Assembly: GCF_000147715.2 (NCBI RefSeq) | Contig: NC_017934.1 | Coordinates: forward strand, 1,984,001 to 2,048,000 | DNA: 64,000 bases | Origin: Mesotoga prima MesG1.Ag.4.2 | GTDB taxonomy: Bacteria; Thermotogota; Thermotogae; Petrotogales; Kosmotogaceae | Direction of reading: 5' to 3' | Part shown: positions 33,187 through 42,137 of the stretch, one piece after another | How positions within the stretch are numbered: position 1 is the stretch's first letter | Layout: each line of letters begins with the position of its first letter | Translations under genes and position numbers: made by a program | The notes under the pieces: model-generated | The model's database searches: none | What the model saw: only the letters and a program-made list of their open reading frames with translations | Told to the model about the DNA's origin: nothing

Positions 33187-34253
33187 TGGAAATAATCACC
33201 GGCTATTTCGAAATATACGATCTGACAATGGCCATTCAGTTTTCGCTGAACACTGGTCCTGTTGAGAAGGTACTCAAGACGCTCGGGGTTGATTATGAAC
33301 CCTCTTCTCAGCTCTTGGAATTCAGGGAAACACTTCTTAAGGATGAAGAGTGGTCAACGAGGATGTATATAACCTTTATGAACGAACTGGGTGTTATGGC
33401 TCCCATCCTCTTCCCAATAAGGCAGAAGCTTCAAGACGGTATGCAGGTGACAATTGAGGAAAGCCTTAATGTAACGGAAGAGGGAATCGAGTTGATAAGA
33501 GACCGTTTCATCCAGGTATTTGCAGATAGAAGGCTCAAGATTTCCCATGATGAGCTGAATCGTATGATAAGCGAGGAACCGCAGAAGGTCTCAAAGGCCA
33601 TAGAGGCAATAGGCGGTGTAAGCCCGGATACTGTCTGGTTTGTGCACCAGCTACTCTTCTTTCCGAAGACGGCGATGGATTTCCTTTCCTCCAAGACGAT
33701 GAAAATCTTAAACTATTATGAAGGAAGCGGTTTAAGAGACCTCAACACTCGGCTCGTAAAAGGATACATAGAGAGTAGTTCGTCACAGAAGATCAAAGAC
33801 GCCTTCTCGAACTATCTCGACTATTACGATATCGTACTCGACGAGACGAAACCTGTATACATAACTCTTCAAAACTCGGTACCTCATACAAACTCTGGCC
33901 TAATGACATATCCGACCTTTCATCTTCTGATAATGGGTCTTGAAGAGGTTACCGAAGATTTCTCGGGCAGAATCCCGCAGGAAGTCAGGCTACGGAGTCT
34001 TCTTAAGGTGCTTTCCGACGAGACCAGATTCAAGATCCTGAAGAGACTCAGCAAGGAACCGGCTTTACAGAAGGACCTCGTTGAATTCACAGGCCTCGCC
34101 AAGTCTACCATTTCCTATCATATGGGACTTCTGTTCAAGTCATCGTTGATCGACGTTGATCCATTCAGCAGCATAATCTGTGTGAGAAAAGAGACTGTAC
34201 GGAGGGCAGCAGCCGATATCAGAAATCTTTTGAATTTGAGGGATATGAAATGA
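33186..34253 (+). CDS. Large regulator with C-terminal ArsR-type winged helix, copy 2
   Basis: This 355-residue paralogue of the preceding gene has the same length and plan: unknown N-terminal domain, then LKVLSDETRFKILKRLSKEP and LAKSTISYHMGLLFKSSLI as the recognition helix region. The two proteins are clearly homologous throughout (MEIITGYFEIYDL against MNIIPGYVELVEI; WFVHQLLFFPK against WFITQLINFPR), with considerable divergence, so they may form a heterodimer or sense different ligands. The wing differs from copy 1, suggesting different DNA targets. Its ATG overlaps the previous stop by one base. Confidence 0.7.
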   Translation: MEIITGYFEIYDLTMAIQFSLNTGPVEKVLKTLGVDYEPSSQLLEFRETLLKDEEWSTRMYITFMNELGVMAPILFPIRQKLQDGMQVTIEESLNVTEEGIELIRDRFIQVFADRRLKISHDELNRMISEEPQKVSKAIEAIGGVSPDTVWFVHQLLFFPKTAMDFLSSKTMKILNYYEGSGLRDLNTRLVKGYIESSSSQKIKDAFSNYLDYYDIVLDETKPVYITLQNSVPHTNSGLMTYPTFHLLIMGLEEVTEDFSGRIPQEVRLRSLLKVLSDETRFKILKRLSKEPALQKDLVEFTGLAKSTISYHMGLLFKSSLIDVDPFSSIICVRKETVRRAAADIRNLLNLRDMK

Positions 34254-34906
34254 TTAGAGCAGTAATATTCGATATGGATGGCGTGATAATCGATTCCGAA
34301 AAGCTCTATAGAAGGGCCTGTACCGAACTGGTTTCGGAGCTTGGTGGAAAGATAAGTGATGAGCTCTTCGAGAAGCAGATGGGTCTTAAAATGTCTCAAA
34401 CTCAGAGAGTAATTGTTCAGACTGCCGGTCTGGATATGGAGCCTGAGGAATTTGGCAGAAGGTACATGGAAAGGTATCTCGAACTTGCCAGAGAGACCGT
34501 GGTTCCAAATATCGGATTGATTGAGCTTCTTGATTTTCTTTATGGAAAGGTAGAACTGGCGATTGCATCGTCGACGGAGAAGTCCGCTGTTGAAGAGTTG
34601 ATGAAGAAAATAAACGTGCTCGAATACTTCTCGGTAATCGTCGGGGGAGATGAAGTTAGGGAATCTAAGCCATCGCCGATGATCTATCAAAGAGCTTCGC
34701 GGCTTTTGGGAATTGCCCCGGAGGATTGCATTGTTATTGAAGACTCGCCAAACGGCATTAGAAGCGGTTTCATGGCCGGAATGGAGGTTCTTGGGGTAAG
34801 GCACGAGGAGAACATAGACCTTGATTTGTCGCTTTCAAAACATGTGTTCGATAATCTGAACGGGGTTAGAGAGTATTTGGAAAAGAGGTTCGATAGTTTA
34901 ATTTAA
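34250..34906 (+). CDS. HAD-superfamily hydrolase (beta-phosphoglucomutase-like)
   Basis: The 218-residue enzyme has all four HAD motifs: nucleophile DMDGVIID near residue 8, the Thr/Ser motif in IASSTEK near 106, Lys in ESKPSPMIY near 142, and the acidic pair IEDSPNGI near 165. The helical cap and length match subfamily IA, which includes sugar-phosphate phosphatases and beta-phosphoglucomutase. The substrate is undetermined. Its start overlaps the second regulator in an ATGA junction, so it is in the same operon and could act on the ligand those regulators sense. Confidence 0.85.
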   Translation: MIRAVIFDMDGVIIDSEKLYRRACTELVSELGGKISDELFEKQMGLKMSQTQRVIVQTAGLDMEPEEFGRRYMERYLELARETVVPNIGLIELLDFLYGKVELAIASSTEKSAVEELMKKINVLEYFSVIVGGDEVRESKPSPMIYQRASRLLGIAPEDCIVIEDSPNGIRSGFMAGMEVLGVRHEENIDLDLSLSKHVFDNLNGVREYLEKRFDSLI

Positions 34907-35556
34907 TCGAAGAGAATTTTCTCGAGTTGTTTTGAGCTTTTTATTTCCACGGAATTTCTATCTGGCATGAAGATGATTCCATCCTTCCGCAGTTCAGAAA
35001 AGTTTCGAGAAACGGCTTCTCTTGTTGATCCAAAAAGGTTTGCGAGTGTCTTCTTGGTATGAGGAAGTTCAAATGAATTGCTTCCCTTTTCAAGAGATAG
35101 TTCCAGAAGGTAGCTTGCCAGTTTCTTCTTGACGGTTGATAATGAAAGCAATTCAATGATATATGAGAGATTCAGTGTCTTTTCGGAAATGCTCTTTAGG
35201 TAAGAGAACAGAAAACGCTTGTTTTTGAAAGCATATAGGAGAGCTCTCTTCGGAATGCTTAGTATTTCCGAATCCTCTTCCGCGAAGACATGTGAGGCGC
35301 ACTTTCTTCCAGCGAACGCAAGCGCTTCTCCAAAAATCTGGTTCTTTTCAATGTAATTGATAGTCTGTTCACGACCAGAGGGCAATACCTTTGCAATTCT
35401 TAACCTGCCCTTGAGAACTATACAAAGTGAATCGCAAAGATCATCTGGAGTGTAGATCACCTGATCGGGCTGGAACCTGACAGTTCGCGAAGCCGAAAGA
35501 ACTTCGCTTTTTTCATCACTGCTCAAATCGTTGAAGAGATCTACTGTGTCTAACAT
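34903..35556 (-). CDS. Crp/Fnr-family transcriptional regulator
   Basis: The 217-residue protein has a cyclic-nucleotide-binding-like fold at 10-120 (VIYTPDDLCDSLCIVLKGRLRI) and a Crp-type winged helix at 150-215 (TKKTLANLFGSTREAVSRNFSEL). Four Cys occur but not in the FNR iron-sulfur pattern. The ligand is unknown. It begins directly after the acetyltransferase gene on the same strand and overlaps the HAD gene end by four bases. GTGA-N6-TCAC palindromes such as the one at 13852 are the expected type of target. Confidence 0.85.
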   Translation of the reverse strand: MLDTVDLFNDLSSDEKSEVLSASRTVRFQPDQVIYTPDDLCDSLCIVLKGRLRIAKVLPSGREQTINYIEKNQIFGEALAFAGRKCASHVFAEEDSEILSIPKRALLYAFKNKRFLFSYLKSISEKTLNLSYIIELLSLSTVKKKLASYLLELSLEKGSNSFELPHTKKTLANLFGSTREAVSRNFSELRKDGIIFMPDRNSVEIKSSKQLEKILFD

Positions 35557-36294
35557 CTATTCGCCAACCCTGTACCAGTACTGATATTCTTCTCGAAAGC
35601 CGATCTTAGAATAGAGACTTATCGCGCTCTCGTTGGGTTTGTCAACCTGCAGATAGGCTGTCTCTGCTCCCCGTTGCCTACCAAGCTCCAAGAGTTTTTC
35701 GGTTATCTCTCTCCCGTATCCTTTTCGCCGTTCCGATTCTCGCACCGCTATTCCGAAGAGTCCCACGTGATTGCTTTCTATTACTGCAAACCCGCAACCA
35801 ACTGCGATTCCTCTCTTTCTAAGGATGATGAAGGGGCTGCCAGGAAGAAGCATAGAAAGTAGTTTTCTTGCCCAGGCTTGATTTTCTCTTGCCCTGCTAT
35901 TCAGAGAGAAGAAGAGTTCGAGCCATTCCTCCTCGGGCCTTGAAGCGACATCGGCGTCTGAAAGATCGTGGGGTTCACTGCCTATCGCTCTCGTCATTAC
36001 CAGTGCTCTATCCCTTTCTTCAAACCCCATCTCTTTGAGGACACTGTTCAGTCCTGCAGGCTTTGAGTCCGCGGTGAGCTTGAACATCGTCCTTAACCCC
36101 TTTGACTTATAGAACCTGCTAGCCTCTTCGATCTTTTGTTCTAGAGGTTCGAACCCATCGTAGATAGGATAGACGGAGTTTGACCTGTTTGTATATCCGC
36201 CTGCGTATCTCAATACCCAGCCATCAAGGAACTTTGTGTAACCGGCTGGCCAGGAGTTTAAGGAGATCTCTTCAAGCCTACGAATTCTGGACAT
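35557..36294 (-). CDS. GNAT-family N-acetyltransferase
   Basis: The 245-residue enzyme has an N-terminal lobe (SWPAGYTKFLDGWVLRYA, TNRSNSVYPI) and a C-terminal GNAT domain with the acetyl-CoA loop VRESERRKGYGREITEKLL near 185 and LQVDKPNESAISLYSKIGF near 215. This two-part layout with the TNRSNSV-type stretch is common among acetyltransferases of unknown target. ATG at 36294 follows GGAGGTAAT; the frame continues 22 codons upstream but without conserved sequence. The Crp-like gene follows without a gap. Confidence 0.8.
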   Translation of the reverse strand: MSRIRRLEEISLNSWPAGYTKFLDGWVLRYAGGYTNRSNSVYPIYDGFEPLEQKIEEASRFYKSKGLRTMFKLTADSKPAGLNSVLKEMGFEERDRALVMTRAIGSEPHDLSDADVASRPEEEWLELFFSLNSRARENQAWARKLLSMLLPGSPFIILRKRGIAVGCGFAVIESNHVGLFGIAVRESERRKGYGREITEKLLELGRQRGAETAYLQVDKPNESAISLYSKIGFREEYQYWYRVGE

Positions 36295-36522
36295 ATTACC
36301 TCCGATCATAATTCTTACCCACCGATTCCGGGGCAGAAAGCAAACTCTCTTGCTGTACAAAAACGAACATCCTGATTTTAGTGGCGCATATGAAAAAGCA
36401 AAATCCTCCTACGCAGAACCGTACGAAAGAGCGAGAGCAAATTCAATCGGGGAAGTGCTTGAGAGGTGTGACTCTTTCAAAATACTTCTCATTGCAAGCA
36501 ACGCTTCGATCCAGAATCTGTC

Positions 36523-37113
36523 TTAAGCATTCCCGTGAGTAAACTTACTGATGCTTTCCAGTATCGGTTCAATAGCTTTCCTGCTTGTGAAATCTACTGC
36601 CGTACTGTAAGCCGCCAGCATCCCTCTTTCATCGTCGGAAAGCTCTTCTCCGCGTCTCTTCTTTCCTTTGAGTTTACTCTTCAATAGAATCATCAAAATC
36701 TTATCTACGAGTCTCAATCTCTTGAAGTCAAATCCGCCCCTCAAATGGAAGAACTCAATCTTCTCGACAATTTCAGGCGAGAAGTTCTTTGCCTTTATGT
36801 CTTCGATAACCTCTGATCTCGCTGGAGAAGCTCCCACGGAGAAGATAATTACCTTCTTATTCTCGAAAGATTTGAAATTCTCTTTTATTGTAGACAATCC
36901 ACTGATGCCAGTGGCGTAGAGTGATCCGCCGAATACGATGCAGTCGTAATCCTTAAGTCTTTCAGGATCGACATCTTCAATATCAAAGAGATCGCCGTGG
37001 AGCTCTTCTGCAATCCATTCTGCATATTTCTTCGAACTTCCATATCTAGTTTTGTAAAGGACTACTGTTTTCGACAAGCTCTTCTTTTCCTTCTCCTGAA
37101 CTGAAGACTCCAC
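36523..37113 (-). CDS. Flavodoxin-domain protein (HemG-like)
   Basis: The 196-residue protein has a flavodoxin FMN loop near residue 20-26 (YKTRYGSSKKYAEWIAEEL), then IVFGGSLYATGISG and FSVGASPAR, as in the flavodoxin_5 group that includes menaquinone-dependent protoporphyrinogen oxidase. A role in electron transfer is likely; heme synthesis is not supported by neighbours. The GTG at 37113 lacks a clear ribosome binding site; a TTG at 37077 with GGAAAAGAAGAG before it would give a 184-residue protein starting directly at the conserved strand. Confidence 0.75.
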   Translation of the reverse strand: MESSVQEKEKKSLSKTVVLYKTRYGSSKKYAEWIAEELHGDLFDIEDVDPERLKDYDCIVFGGSLYATGISGLSTIKENFKSFENKKVIIFSVGASPARSEVIEDIKAKNFSPEIVEKIEFFHLRGGFDFKRLRLVDKILMILLKSKLKGKKRRGEELSDDERGMLAAYSTAVDFTSRKAIEPILESISKFTHGNA

Positions 37114-37213
37114 AGCTATTTTAACAGTATTTTGGGATTACTGCGTAAAGATCATAAAGCTCGTTCGACAGGACAAGGAGTCAATTTCTCTATTTGGATT
37201 TAAATGCATGAAC

Positions 37214-37242
37214 TTGTTATCCAGAGTATTCTAATGTAAAAT
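37214..37242 (+). promoter_or_regulatory. Probable promoter of the ABC exporter gene
   Basis: TTGTTA (37214-37219), 17 bases, TAAAAT (37237-37242), 35 bases before the start codon. Confidence 0.5.
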
Positions 37243-37276
37243 TGAGACTCTTACCTAACTATGCGGGAGGCTTGCT

Positions 37277-39007
37277 ATGATTCGAAAATTCATGGCCTAT
37301 TATCGGCCACATCTAGGGCTATTTTTACTGGATATGGCATGTGCTTTCATGATTGCTGGAATCGATCTGGTTTTTCCTAGATTCACTACATTGGCCCTGG
37401 ATGATTATATCCCTTCGGGTAACATGAGAGGTATTGTGATTATCGCCGCAATAATGGCGTTTCTCTTTGTCTTGAGAGCCGTCTTCAATTACGTTGTCAG
37501 TTACTGGGGTCACGTTGTCGGGGTAAGGATGGAGTACAACATGAGAAAGGATATTTTCTCCCACCTGCAGACGCTATCTTTTAGTTATTTCGACAAGGTG
37601 AGAACCGGGAAGATCATGTCGAGAATAGTGAACGATCTTCGAGAAATCACGGAGCTTGCACATCACGGCCCCGAAGATGTCTTCATTTCTACTGTAACGT
37701 TGATCGGAGCCTTCATAATCTTAATGCAGAACGACTGGAGACTCACTCTCGTTGTCTTTGCCTATATACCTTTTATGGTCTGGTATGGAGTGAGAAAGAG
37801 ACAGAAGATGGCAAAGGCATTTAGATTGGTGAGAAAGAAGATAGCGAACGTCAATGCACAGCTTGAGAACAGTATTTCTGGTATTAGAGTCGCTCAGTCA
37901 TTCACCAATGAAGAATTCGAAAAAAGTAAATTCGATCTTGGCAACCAGGAATTCAAGGAATCCAGGCAGTTCGCCTTCAAGTCGATGGCCGAGATGACGA
38001 CCGGTGTCGACCTGATGATGAACATGTTGAAAGTTACCGTTCTGGCTTTCGGGGGATATCTTACTTACTCAGGCGAGATAACCGTCGGAGCCTTTGTAGC
38101 TTACTTTCTTTACGTTGATCTATTTCTCCAGCCGATAAGAAGGCTTATGCAGTTTGCTCAGCAATATGAAGACGGAATGTCAGGTTTTGAAAGGTTCGTT
38201 GAAATAATGGAAACGAAGTCAAGCATCACAGATTCGCCGGATGCAGTTGAACTAAATGGTGTCAGGGGAGATATAAGAGTTGAGAAGGTCTCTTTCGCCT
38301 ACGACGGAGGTGAAAACGTACTCACCGATATAAATCTCCATATTCCTGCCGGTAAGATGGTGGCTCTAGTCGGCCCCTCTGGTGGTGGAAAAACAACTCT
38401 TTGCCATCTTATTCCTAGATTCTATGACGTTAAAAGTGGACGGATCACCGTTGACGGAGTGGATATTCGTGACGTTACCATTCACTCCTTAAGAACCCAC
38501 ATCGGTATTGTTCAACAGGATGTCTTTCTCTTTGCAGGAACAATTAGGGATAATATTGCTTACGGTAAGGGCGACGCTACAGACGAAGAGATAATTGAGG
38601 CTGCAAAGAGAGCGAATATTCATGATTTCATCATGAGTCTCGAGAACGGATACGATTCTTATGTTGGTGAAAGAGGAGTAATGCTTTCCGGAGGTCAGAA
38701 GCAGAGAATATCAATCGCGAGGGTCTTTCTAAAGAATCCTCCCCTTCTCATTTTAGATGAAGCCACTTCTGCGCTGGATAATGAGACTGAGCTGAAGATC
38801 CAGGAGTCTCTAGAAGCCCTTTCGAAAGGACGCACAACACTTGTAATTGCCCACAGACTTTCCACAATTAAGAACGCCGATGAGATAGTTGTGATAACGA
38901 ACAATGGAATCATAGAAAGGGGCTCTCATGACGAACTCCTCGAGAAGGGCGGACATTACGCGGGGCTTTATAGGGCTCAGTTCAAGGGATATATACCGGA
39001 TATGTGA
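37277..39007 (+). CDS. ABC-type exporter, fused membrane and ATPase (MsbA/LmrA-like)
   Basis: The 576-residue half-transporter has six membrane spans in residues 1-310 and an ATPase domain after about 335. Walker A is GPSGGGKTT, the Q-loop VQQDVFLFAGTIRDNI is typical of exporters, the signature is LSGGQKQR, Walker B LLILDEATSALD, and the switch His is in IAHRLST. It works as a homodimer or with a partner half; no partner gene is adjacent, so homodimer is more likely. Substrates may be drugs, lipids or peptides. ATG follows GGGAGG. Confidence 0.9.
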   Translation: MIRKFMAYYRPHLGLFLLDMACAFMIAGIDLVFPRFTTLALDDYIPSGNMRGIVIIAAIMAFLFVLRAVFNYVVSYWGHVVGVRMEYNMRKDIFSHLQTLSFSYFDKVRTGKIMSRIVNDLREITELAHHGPEDVFISTVTLIGAFIILMQNDWRLTLVVFAYIPFMVWYGVRKRQKMAKAFRLVRKKIANVNAQLENSISGIRVAQSFTNEEFEKSKFDLGNQEFKESRQFAFKSMAEMTTGVDLMMNMLKVTVLAFGGYLTYSGEITVGAFVAYFLYVDLFLQPIRRLMQFAQQYEDGMSGFERFVEIMETKSSITDSPDAVELNGVRGDIRVEKVSFAYDGGENVLTDINLHIPAGKMVALVGPSGGGKTTLCHLIPRFYDVKSGRITVDGVDIRDVTIHSLRTHIGIVQQDVFLFAGTIRDNIAYGKGDATDEEIIEAAKRANIHDFIMSLENGYDSYVGERGVMLSGGQKQRISIARVFLKNPPLLILDEATSALDNETELKIQESLEALSKGRTTLVIAHRLSTIKNADEIVVITNNGIIERGSHDELLEKGGHYAGLYRAQFKGYIPDM

Positions 39008-39306
39008 TCTCTCCAGTAGATACTCCCGTAAATATCGGGAGGGTTGAGAGGGGTCAAAAAAAAGGCATGTTCATCAATGGCTTTGGAATACTCTGAATTA
39101 GCAGATGGAAGACTCTCTTGAAAGTCTCTCAGTTCTATGTCAGCCTGCGCCTTCCGAGCGCAAAATTTCAATTCGTGAAGTGAATTATGAAAATTCATTC
39201 TCCCGTTTGTTTGCCACCACTTGAGATCAAAGGTTTCGCGATCCGGCTCCAAGAGGTGTATTCCATTTTCAAACACGAATAAGTCTTTAGCTGTAGGGTT
39301 ATCCAC
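38977..39306 (-). CDS. Doubtful ORF of 109 codons
   Basis: A minus-strand frame starts with GTG at 39306 and overlaps the exporter's 3' end by 31 bases. The middle part (SLHELKFCARKAQADIELRD) looks protein-like, but I find no family, no clear ribosome binding site and only a weak TATAAC upstream. CTCCCG/CGGGAG (39023-39041) forms a small hairpin within its 3' end. It may be a small gene, a remnant, or chance. Otherwise the 352 bases between the exporter and the E1-like gene are empty. Confidence 0.25.
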   Translation of the reverse strand: MDNPTAKDLFVFENGIHLLEPDRETFDLKWWQTNGRMNFHNSLHELKFCARKAQADIELRDFQESLPSANSEYSKAIDEHAFFLTPLNPPDIYGSIYWRDHISGIYPLN

Positions 39307-39359
39307 TTGAGGATTATTTGTTATACTTAGGCTGGTCTTGGATCTGTGGAGGGACGCAT

Positions 39360-40436
39360 ATGGACATAGAGAATGATTTTCTATTCAGATGGTACGAGCG
39401 GCAATTACTTGTTGAGGGAATGACCAGGTCGTTCCTGCTGAGATTGGCCGAGGAGACATTTGGTCATCTATGGGGCGCGACTGAGGAACTTACCGCCGAA
39501 CTCCTAATAAGAAGTGGTCTTTCCGGAATCACTAGAGATTTTCCAAGGCACAGAATTCTCCCCTTTTATTCGCCTCTGATTTACAGGCAGAAAGAGACCA
39601 TGGAATTCAGAGATGGAGACGATTTCAAAATCGAGGAAGATTGTGGAAAGAGAATTGTAAGCTTTCCACACACTCTGTCGATTATGTTCTCACCTTTGAT
39701 AGCCGGAAAGGTTTTTTCCTGGCTCATGAATGGAAGCAACGAGATCGGTCCCATTTGTGATCTCCCGTTAGATTTGCAGAAGGCGTCCAGAAAGGGAAGA
39801 GTGATGGTTGTTGGAGCCGGCGGATTGGGCTGCCCATTGATAAAAATCTTGCTGGATAACGGAATTGATGACATATGTATCATCGAACCGGGTGAAATTA
39901 AACTTAACAATTTACACCGACAAATATTGTACGATTATGGAGATGTTGGTCTTTCAAAAGCGAGTGTAATTGAAAAAAAGATTGCACAGCGGTACAGTGG
40001 CGTTCGGGTCAAGATCCGTAAAGAAAGTTTCGATCCAACCCTCATCAAGACTGAAAAACCCGACGTAGTTGTCAGCTGCGTTGACAATTATGAGGCTAGG
40101 TATCTGATAAATGATTCCTGCTACCGCAACTGTGTTCCCTTTGTCGATTCGGCCGTAGAGAATTTTGGCGGATATGCGATGTTTAGAGATAAAAGAGTGC
40201 CTTGCTACAGGTGTTTCATGGGCGACAACAGAAAGGATACGGGGGCACAAAAGGGGATACTGACTTTTGTAAGCTATTTTGGAGGCATGTTAGAGGCGGC
40301 CATGGTGTTGACTTTTCTGAATACCGGAATGTGTGGAGACGATGTTTTCTGGTTTGACCTGAGAAAGGGTAAATTCGAGAGCATTTCCTTTGAACGACGT
40401 GAAGGTTGTCCCGTCTGTTCTTCAGCCAAGAGGTGA
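39360..40436 (+). CDS. E1-like ThiF/MoeB-family adenylyltransferase with N-terminal extension
   Basis: The 358-residue protein has the E1 core from about residue 150: nucleotide loop VVGAGGLGCPLIKILLDNG, then LNNLHRQILY with the Arg-finger region, and SCVDNYEARYLIN with the metal Asp. Structural zinc ligands are CYRC near 281 and CPVC at the end. This enzyme class adenylates the C-terminal Gly of a ubiquitin-like sulfur carrier. The first 150 residues are an extra domain not present in ThiF or MoeB and not recognised. ATG at 39360 follows GGAGGG. A small ubiquitin-like gene follows six bases later. Confidence 0.82.
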   Translation: MDIENDFLFRWYERQLLVEGMTRSFLLRLAEETFGHLWGATEELTAELLIRSGLSGITRDFPRHRILPFYSPLIYRQKETMEFRDGDDFKIEEDCGKRIVSFPHTLSIMFSPLIAGKVFSWLMNGSNEIGPICDLPLDLQKASRKGRVMVVGAGGLGCPLIKILLDNGIDDICIIEPGEIKLNNLHRQILYDYGDVGLSKASVIEKKIAQRYSGVRVKIRKESFDPTLIKTEKPDVVVSCVDNYEARYLINDSCYRNCVPFVDSAVENFGGYAMFRDKRVPCYRCFMGDNRKDTGAQKGILTFVSYFGGMLEAAMVLTFLNTGMCGDDVFWFDLRKGKFESISFERREGCPVCSSAKR

Positions 40437-40442
40437 CGAAGC

Positions 40443-40643
40443 TTGGAAGTAGTCTATGGAAACAATCGATGGAGTTTCGACAGAGATCTTACCTTCAGTG
40501 AACTGATAGAGGAAACACAGCTTGGGTCTGTCTCTCCTCTTGTTCTGGTAGACGGAAGATTTGTCGGTGAAGATGAGCTGATCTCGGCAAAGTCGAGGGT
40601 TCTCATAATCGTTGCAGCCAATGCAGACCAAACGGGCGCATAG
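40443..40643 (+). CDS. ThiS/MoaD-like small protein without GG terminus
   Basis: The 66-residue product follows the E1-like gene at once, with GAGGTGA before a TTG start. The pattern of strands and the helix with SELIEETQLG, plus VDGRFVGEDELISAKSRVLIIV, fits a beta-grasp sulfur carrier. Ordinary ThiS and MoaD end in Gly-Gly, which is the thiolation site; this one ends in NADQTGA. Either it is processed, uses another chemistry, or no longer works as a carrier. Assignment rests on size, pattern and neighbour. Confidence 0.55.
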   Translation: MEVVYGNNRWSFDRDLTFSELIEETQLGSVSPLVLVDGRFVGEDELISAKSRVLIIVAANADQTGA

Positions 40644-40785
40644 TAACGCATACTCACGTATAAGCTCACAAAATCCCTTCTTTTGGTCTTCATCGTTTCG
40701 TGGCGGAATTAGGTTTTTTTGTAGGGATCCTCTTTTAAATGTAGAATTTTAAAGGATAGTTGGAATATATATGGAGGTGGAGAAA

Positions 40786-42123
40786 TTGGAAAGAAAAAAG
40801 GTTTTGATTCTCGGCGCTGCCGGAAGAGACTTTCATAACTTCAACACTTACTACAGAGACAACGAAGAGTTCGAAGTAGTAGCTTTCACGGCGACTCAGA
40901 TACCTGGAATCGATGGAAAAAAGTATCCTGCGGAACTCGCAGGCAGACTCTATCCAAATGGCATTCCGATAGTTCCGGAAGAAGAATTCGGCAAATTGAT
41001 CGACGAGCACAAGATCGATCAGGTCGTTCTCGCATACAGCGATCTTCCACATCAATATGTCATGGAGAGGGCGGCAATAGCAAACGCACACGGTGCGGAT
41101 TTCATTCTTCTTGGGCCCAGCAAGACAATGGTTAAGTCCTCGAAACCGGTAATCTCTATCTGCGCAGTTAGGACGGGCTGTGGAAAGAGCCAGACAACCA
41201 GAAGAGTGCTCGACATCCTGAGAGCCAAGGGGAAGAAGGTTGTCTCTATCAGACATCCGATGCCTTATGGAGATCTCGTGAAACAGAAGGTCCAGAGATT
41301 CGCCGATTATTCGGATCTAGATAAACACGAATGCACTATTGAAGAGAGAGAGGAATACGAACCTCATATAGATCGAAATGCCGTTATATATGCCGGGGTC
41401 GACTACGAAGCGATTCTCAGAGAAGCTGAAAAAGAGGATGTAGACGTAATAATATGGGACGGCGGAAACAATGATTTCTCATTTTATAAGACAGATCTGT
41501 ATATAACTGTAACCGATCCTCATAGAGCCGGTCACGAGACTACATACTACCCGGGATTCACGAATCTTATGATGGCCGATGTAGTTGTTATAAACAAGGA
41601 GGAGACGGCTTCTCCAGAAGATATCGACATCGTCCGAAGGAATATTGCGAAATTCAATCCCGATGCCATTGTAGTTGACGGTGCTTCACCGATAACCATT
41701 GAGGGAGGCAAGTCGTCCGAAATAAAGGGCAAGAGAGTTCTCGTCGTAGAGGATGGCCCGACCCTGACCCACGGTGGAATGAAGTACGGTGCGGGATGGG
41801 TAGCGGCTAAGAAGTTTGGTGCATCCGAGATAGTTGATCCAAGGCCTTATGCAGTAGGATCACTCGTTTCAACATATGAAAAGTACAACCACCTGGATCA
41901 GATCCTTCCAGCGATGGGATACGGTGAGAAACAGATGAAAGAGCTAGAGGAGACCATTAACAAGGCCGACGTAGATCTTGTTATAATTGGAACTCCGATT
42001 GACCTGAGAAGGGTAATCGACATAAAGAAACCTGCCGTAAGAATCGGTTATGAGCTTCAGGAGATAGGGAAGCCCGATCTAGAAGAGATAATAGAAGACT
42101 TCCTTAAGGAGCACAATATATAG
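40786..42123 (+). CDS. Cyclic 2,3-diphosphoglycerate synthetase-like P-loop protein
   Basis: The 445-residue protein has an N-terminal Rossmann-like part (VLILGAAGRDFHNFN), a P-loop CAVRTGCGKSQTTRR near residue 135, IRHPMPYGDL, and IIWDGGNNDFSFY near 230, as in the archaeal cyclic 2,3-diphosphoglycerate synthetase family and its bacterial relatives. The archaeal enzyme closes 2,3-diphosphoglycerate into a ring with ATP. Bacterial members are poorly studied, so the product here is not certain. I prefer TTG at 40786 because GGAGGTGGAG lies directly before it; ATG at 40771 would put that site inside the gene. Confidence 0.78.
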   Translation: MERKKVLILGAAGRDFHNFNTYYRDNEEFEVVAFTATQIPGIDGKKYPAELAGRLYPNGIPIVPEEEFGKLIDEHKIDQVVLAYSDLPHQYVMERAAIANAHGADFILLGPSKTMVKSSKPVISICAVRTGCGKSQTTRRVLDILRAKGKKVVSIRHPMPYGDLVKQKVQRFADYSDLDKHECTIEEREEYEPHIDRNAVIYAGVDYEAILREAEKEDVDVIIWDGGNNDFSFYKTDLYITVTDPHRAGHETTYYPGFTNLMMADVVVINKEETASPEDIDIVRRNIAKFNPDAIVVDGASPITIEGGKSSEIKGKRVLVVEDGPTLTHGGMKYGAGWVAAKKFGASEIVDPRPYAVGSLVSTYEKYNHLDQILPAMGYGEKQMKELEETINKADVDLVIIGTPIDLRRVIDIKKPAVRIGYELQEIGKPDLEEIIEDFLKEHNI

Positions 42124-42137
42124 TAGATCTGCAAAAC

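Noticed and set aside
39023-39041. Terminator after the ABC exporter
   Set aside because: The stem has only six pairs and no T-run, so it is mentioned only as a small hairpin.
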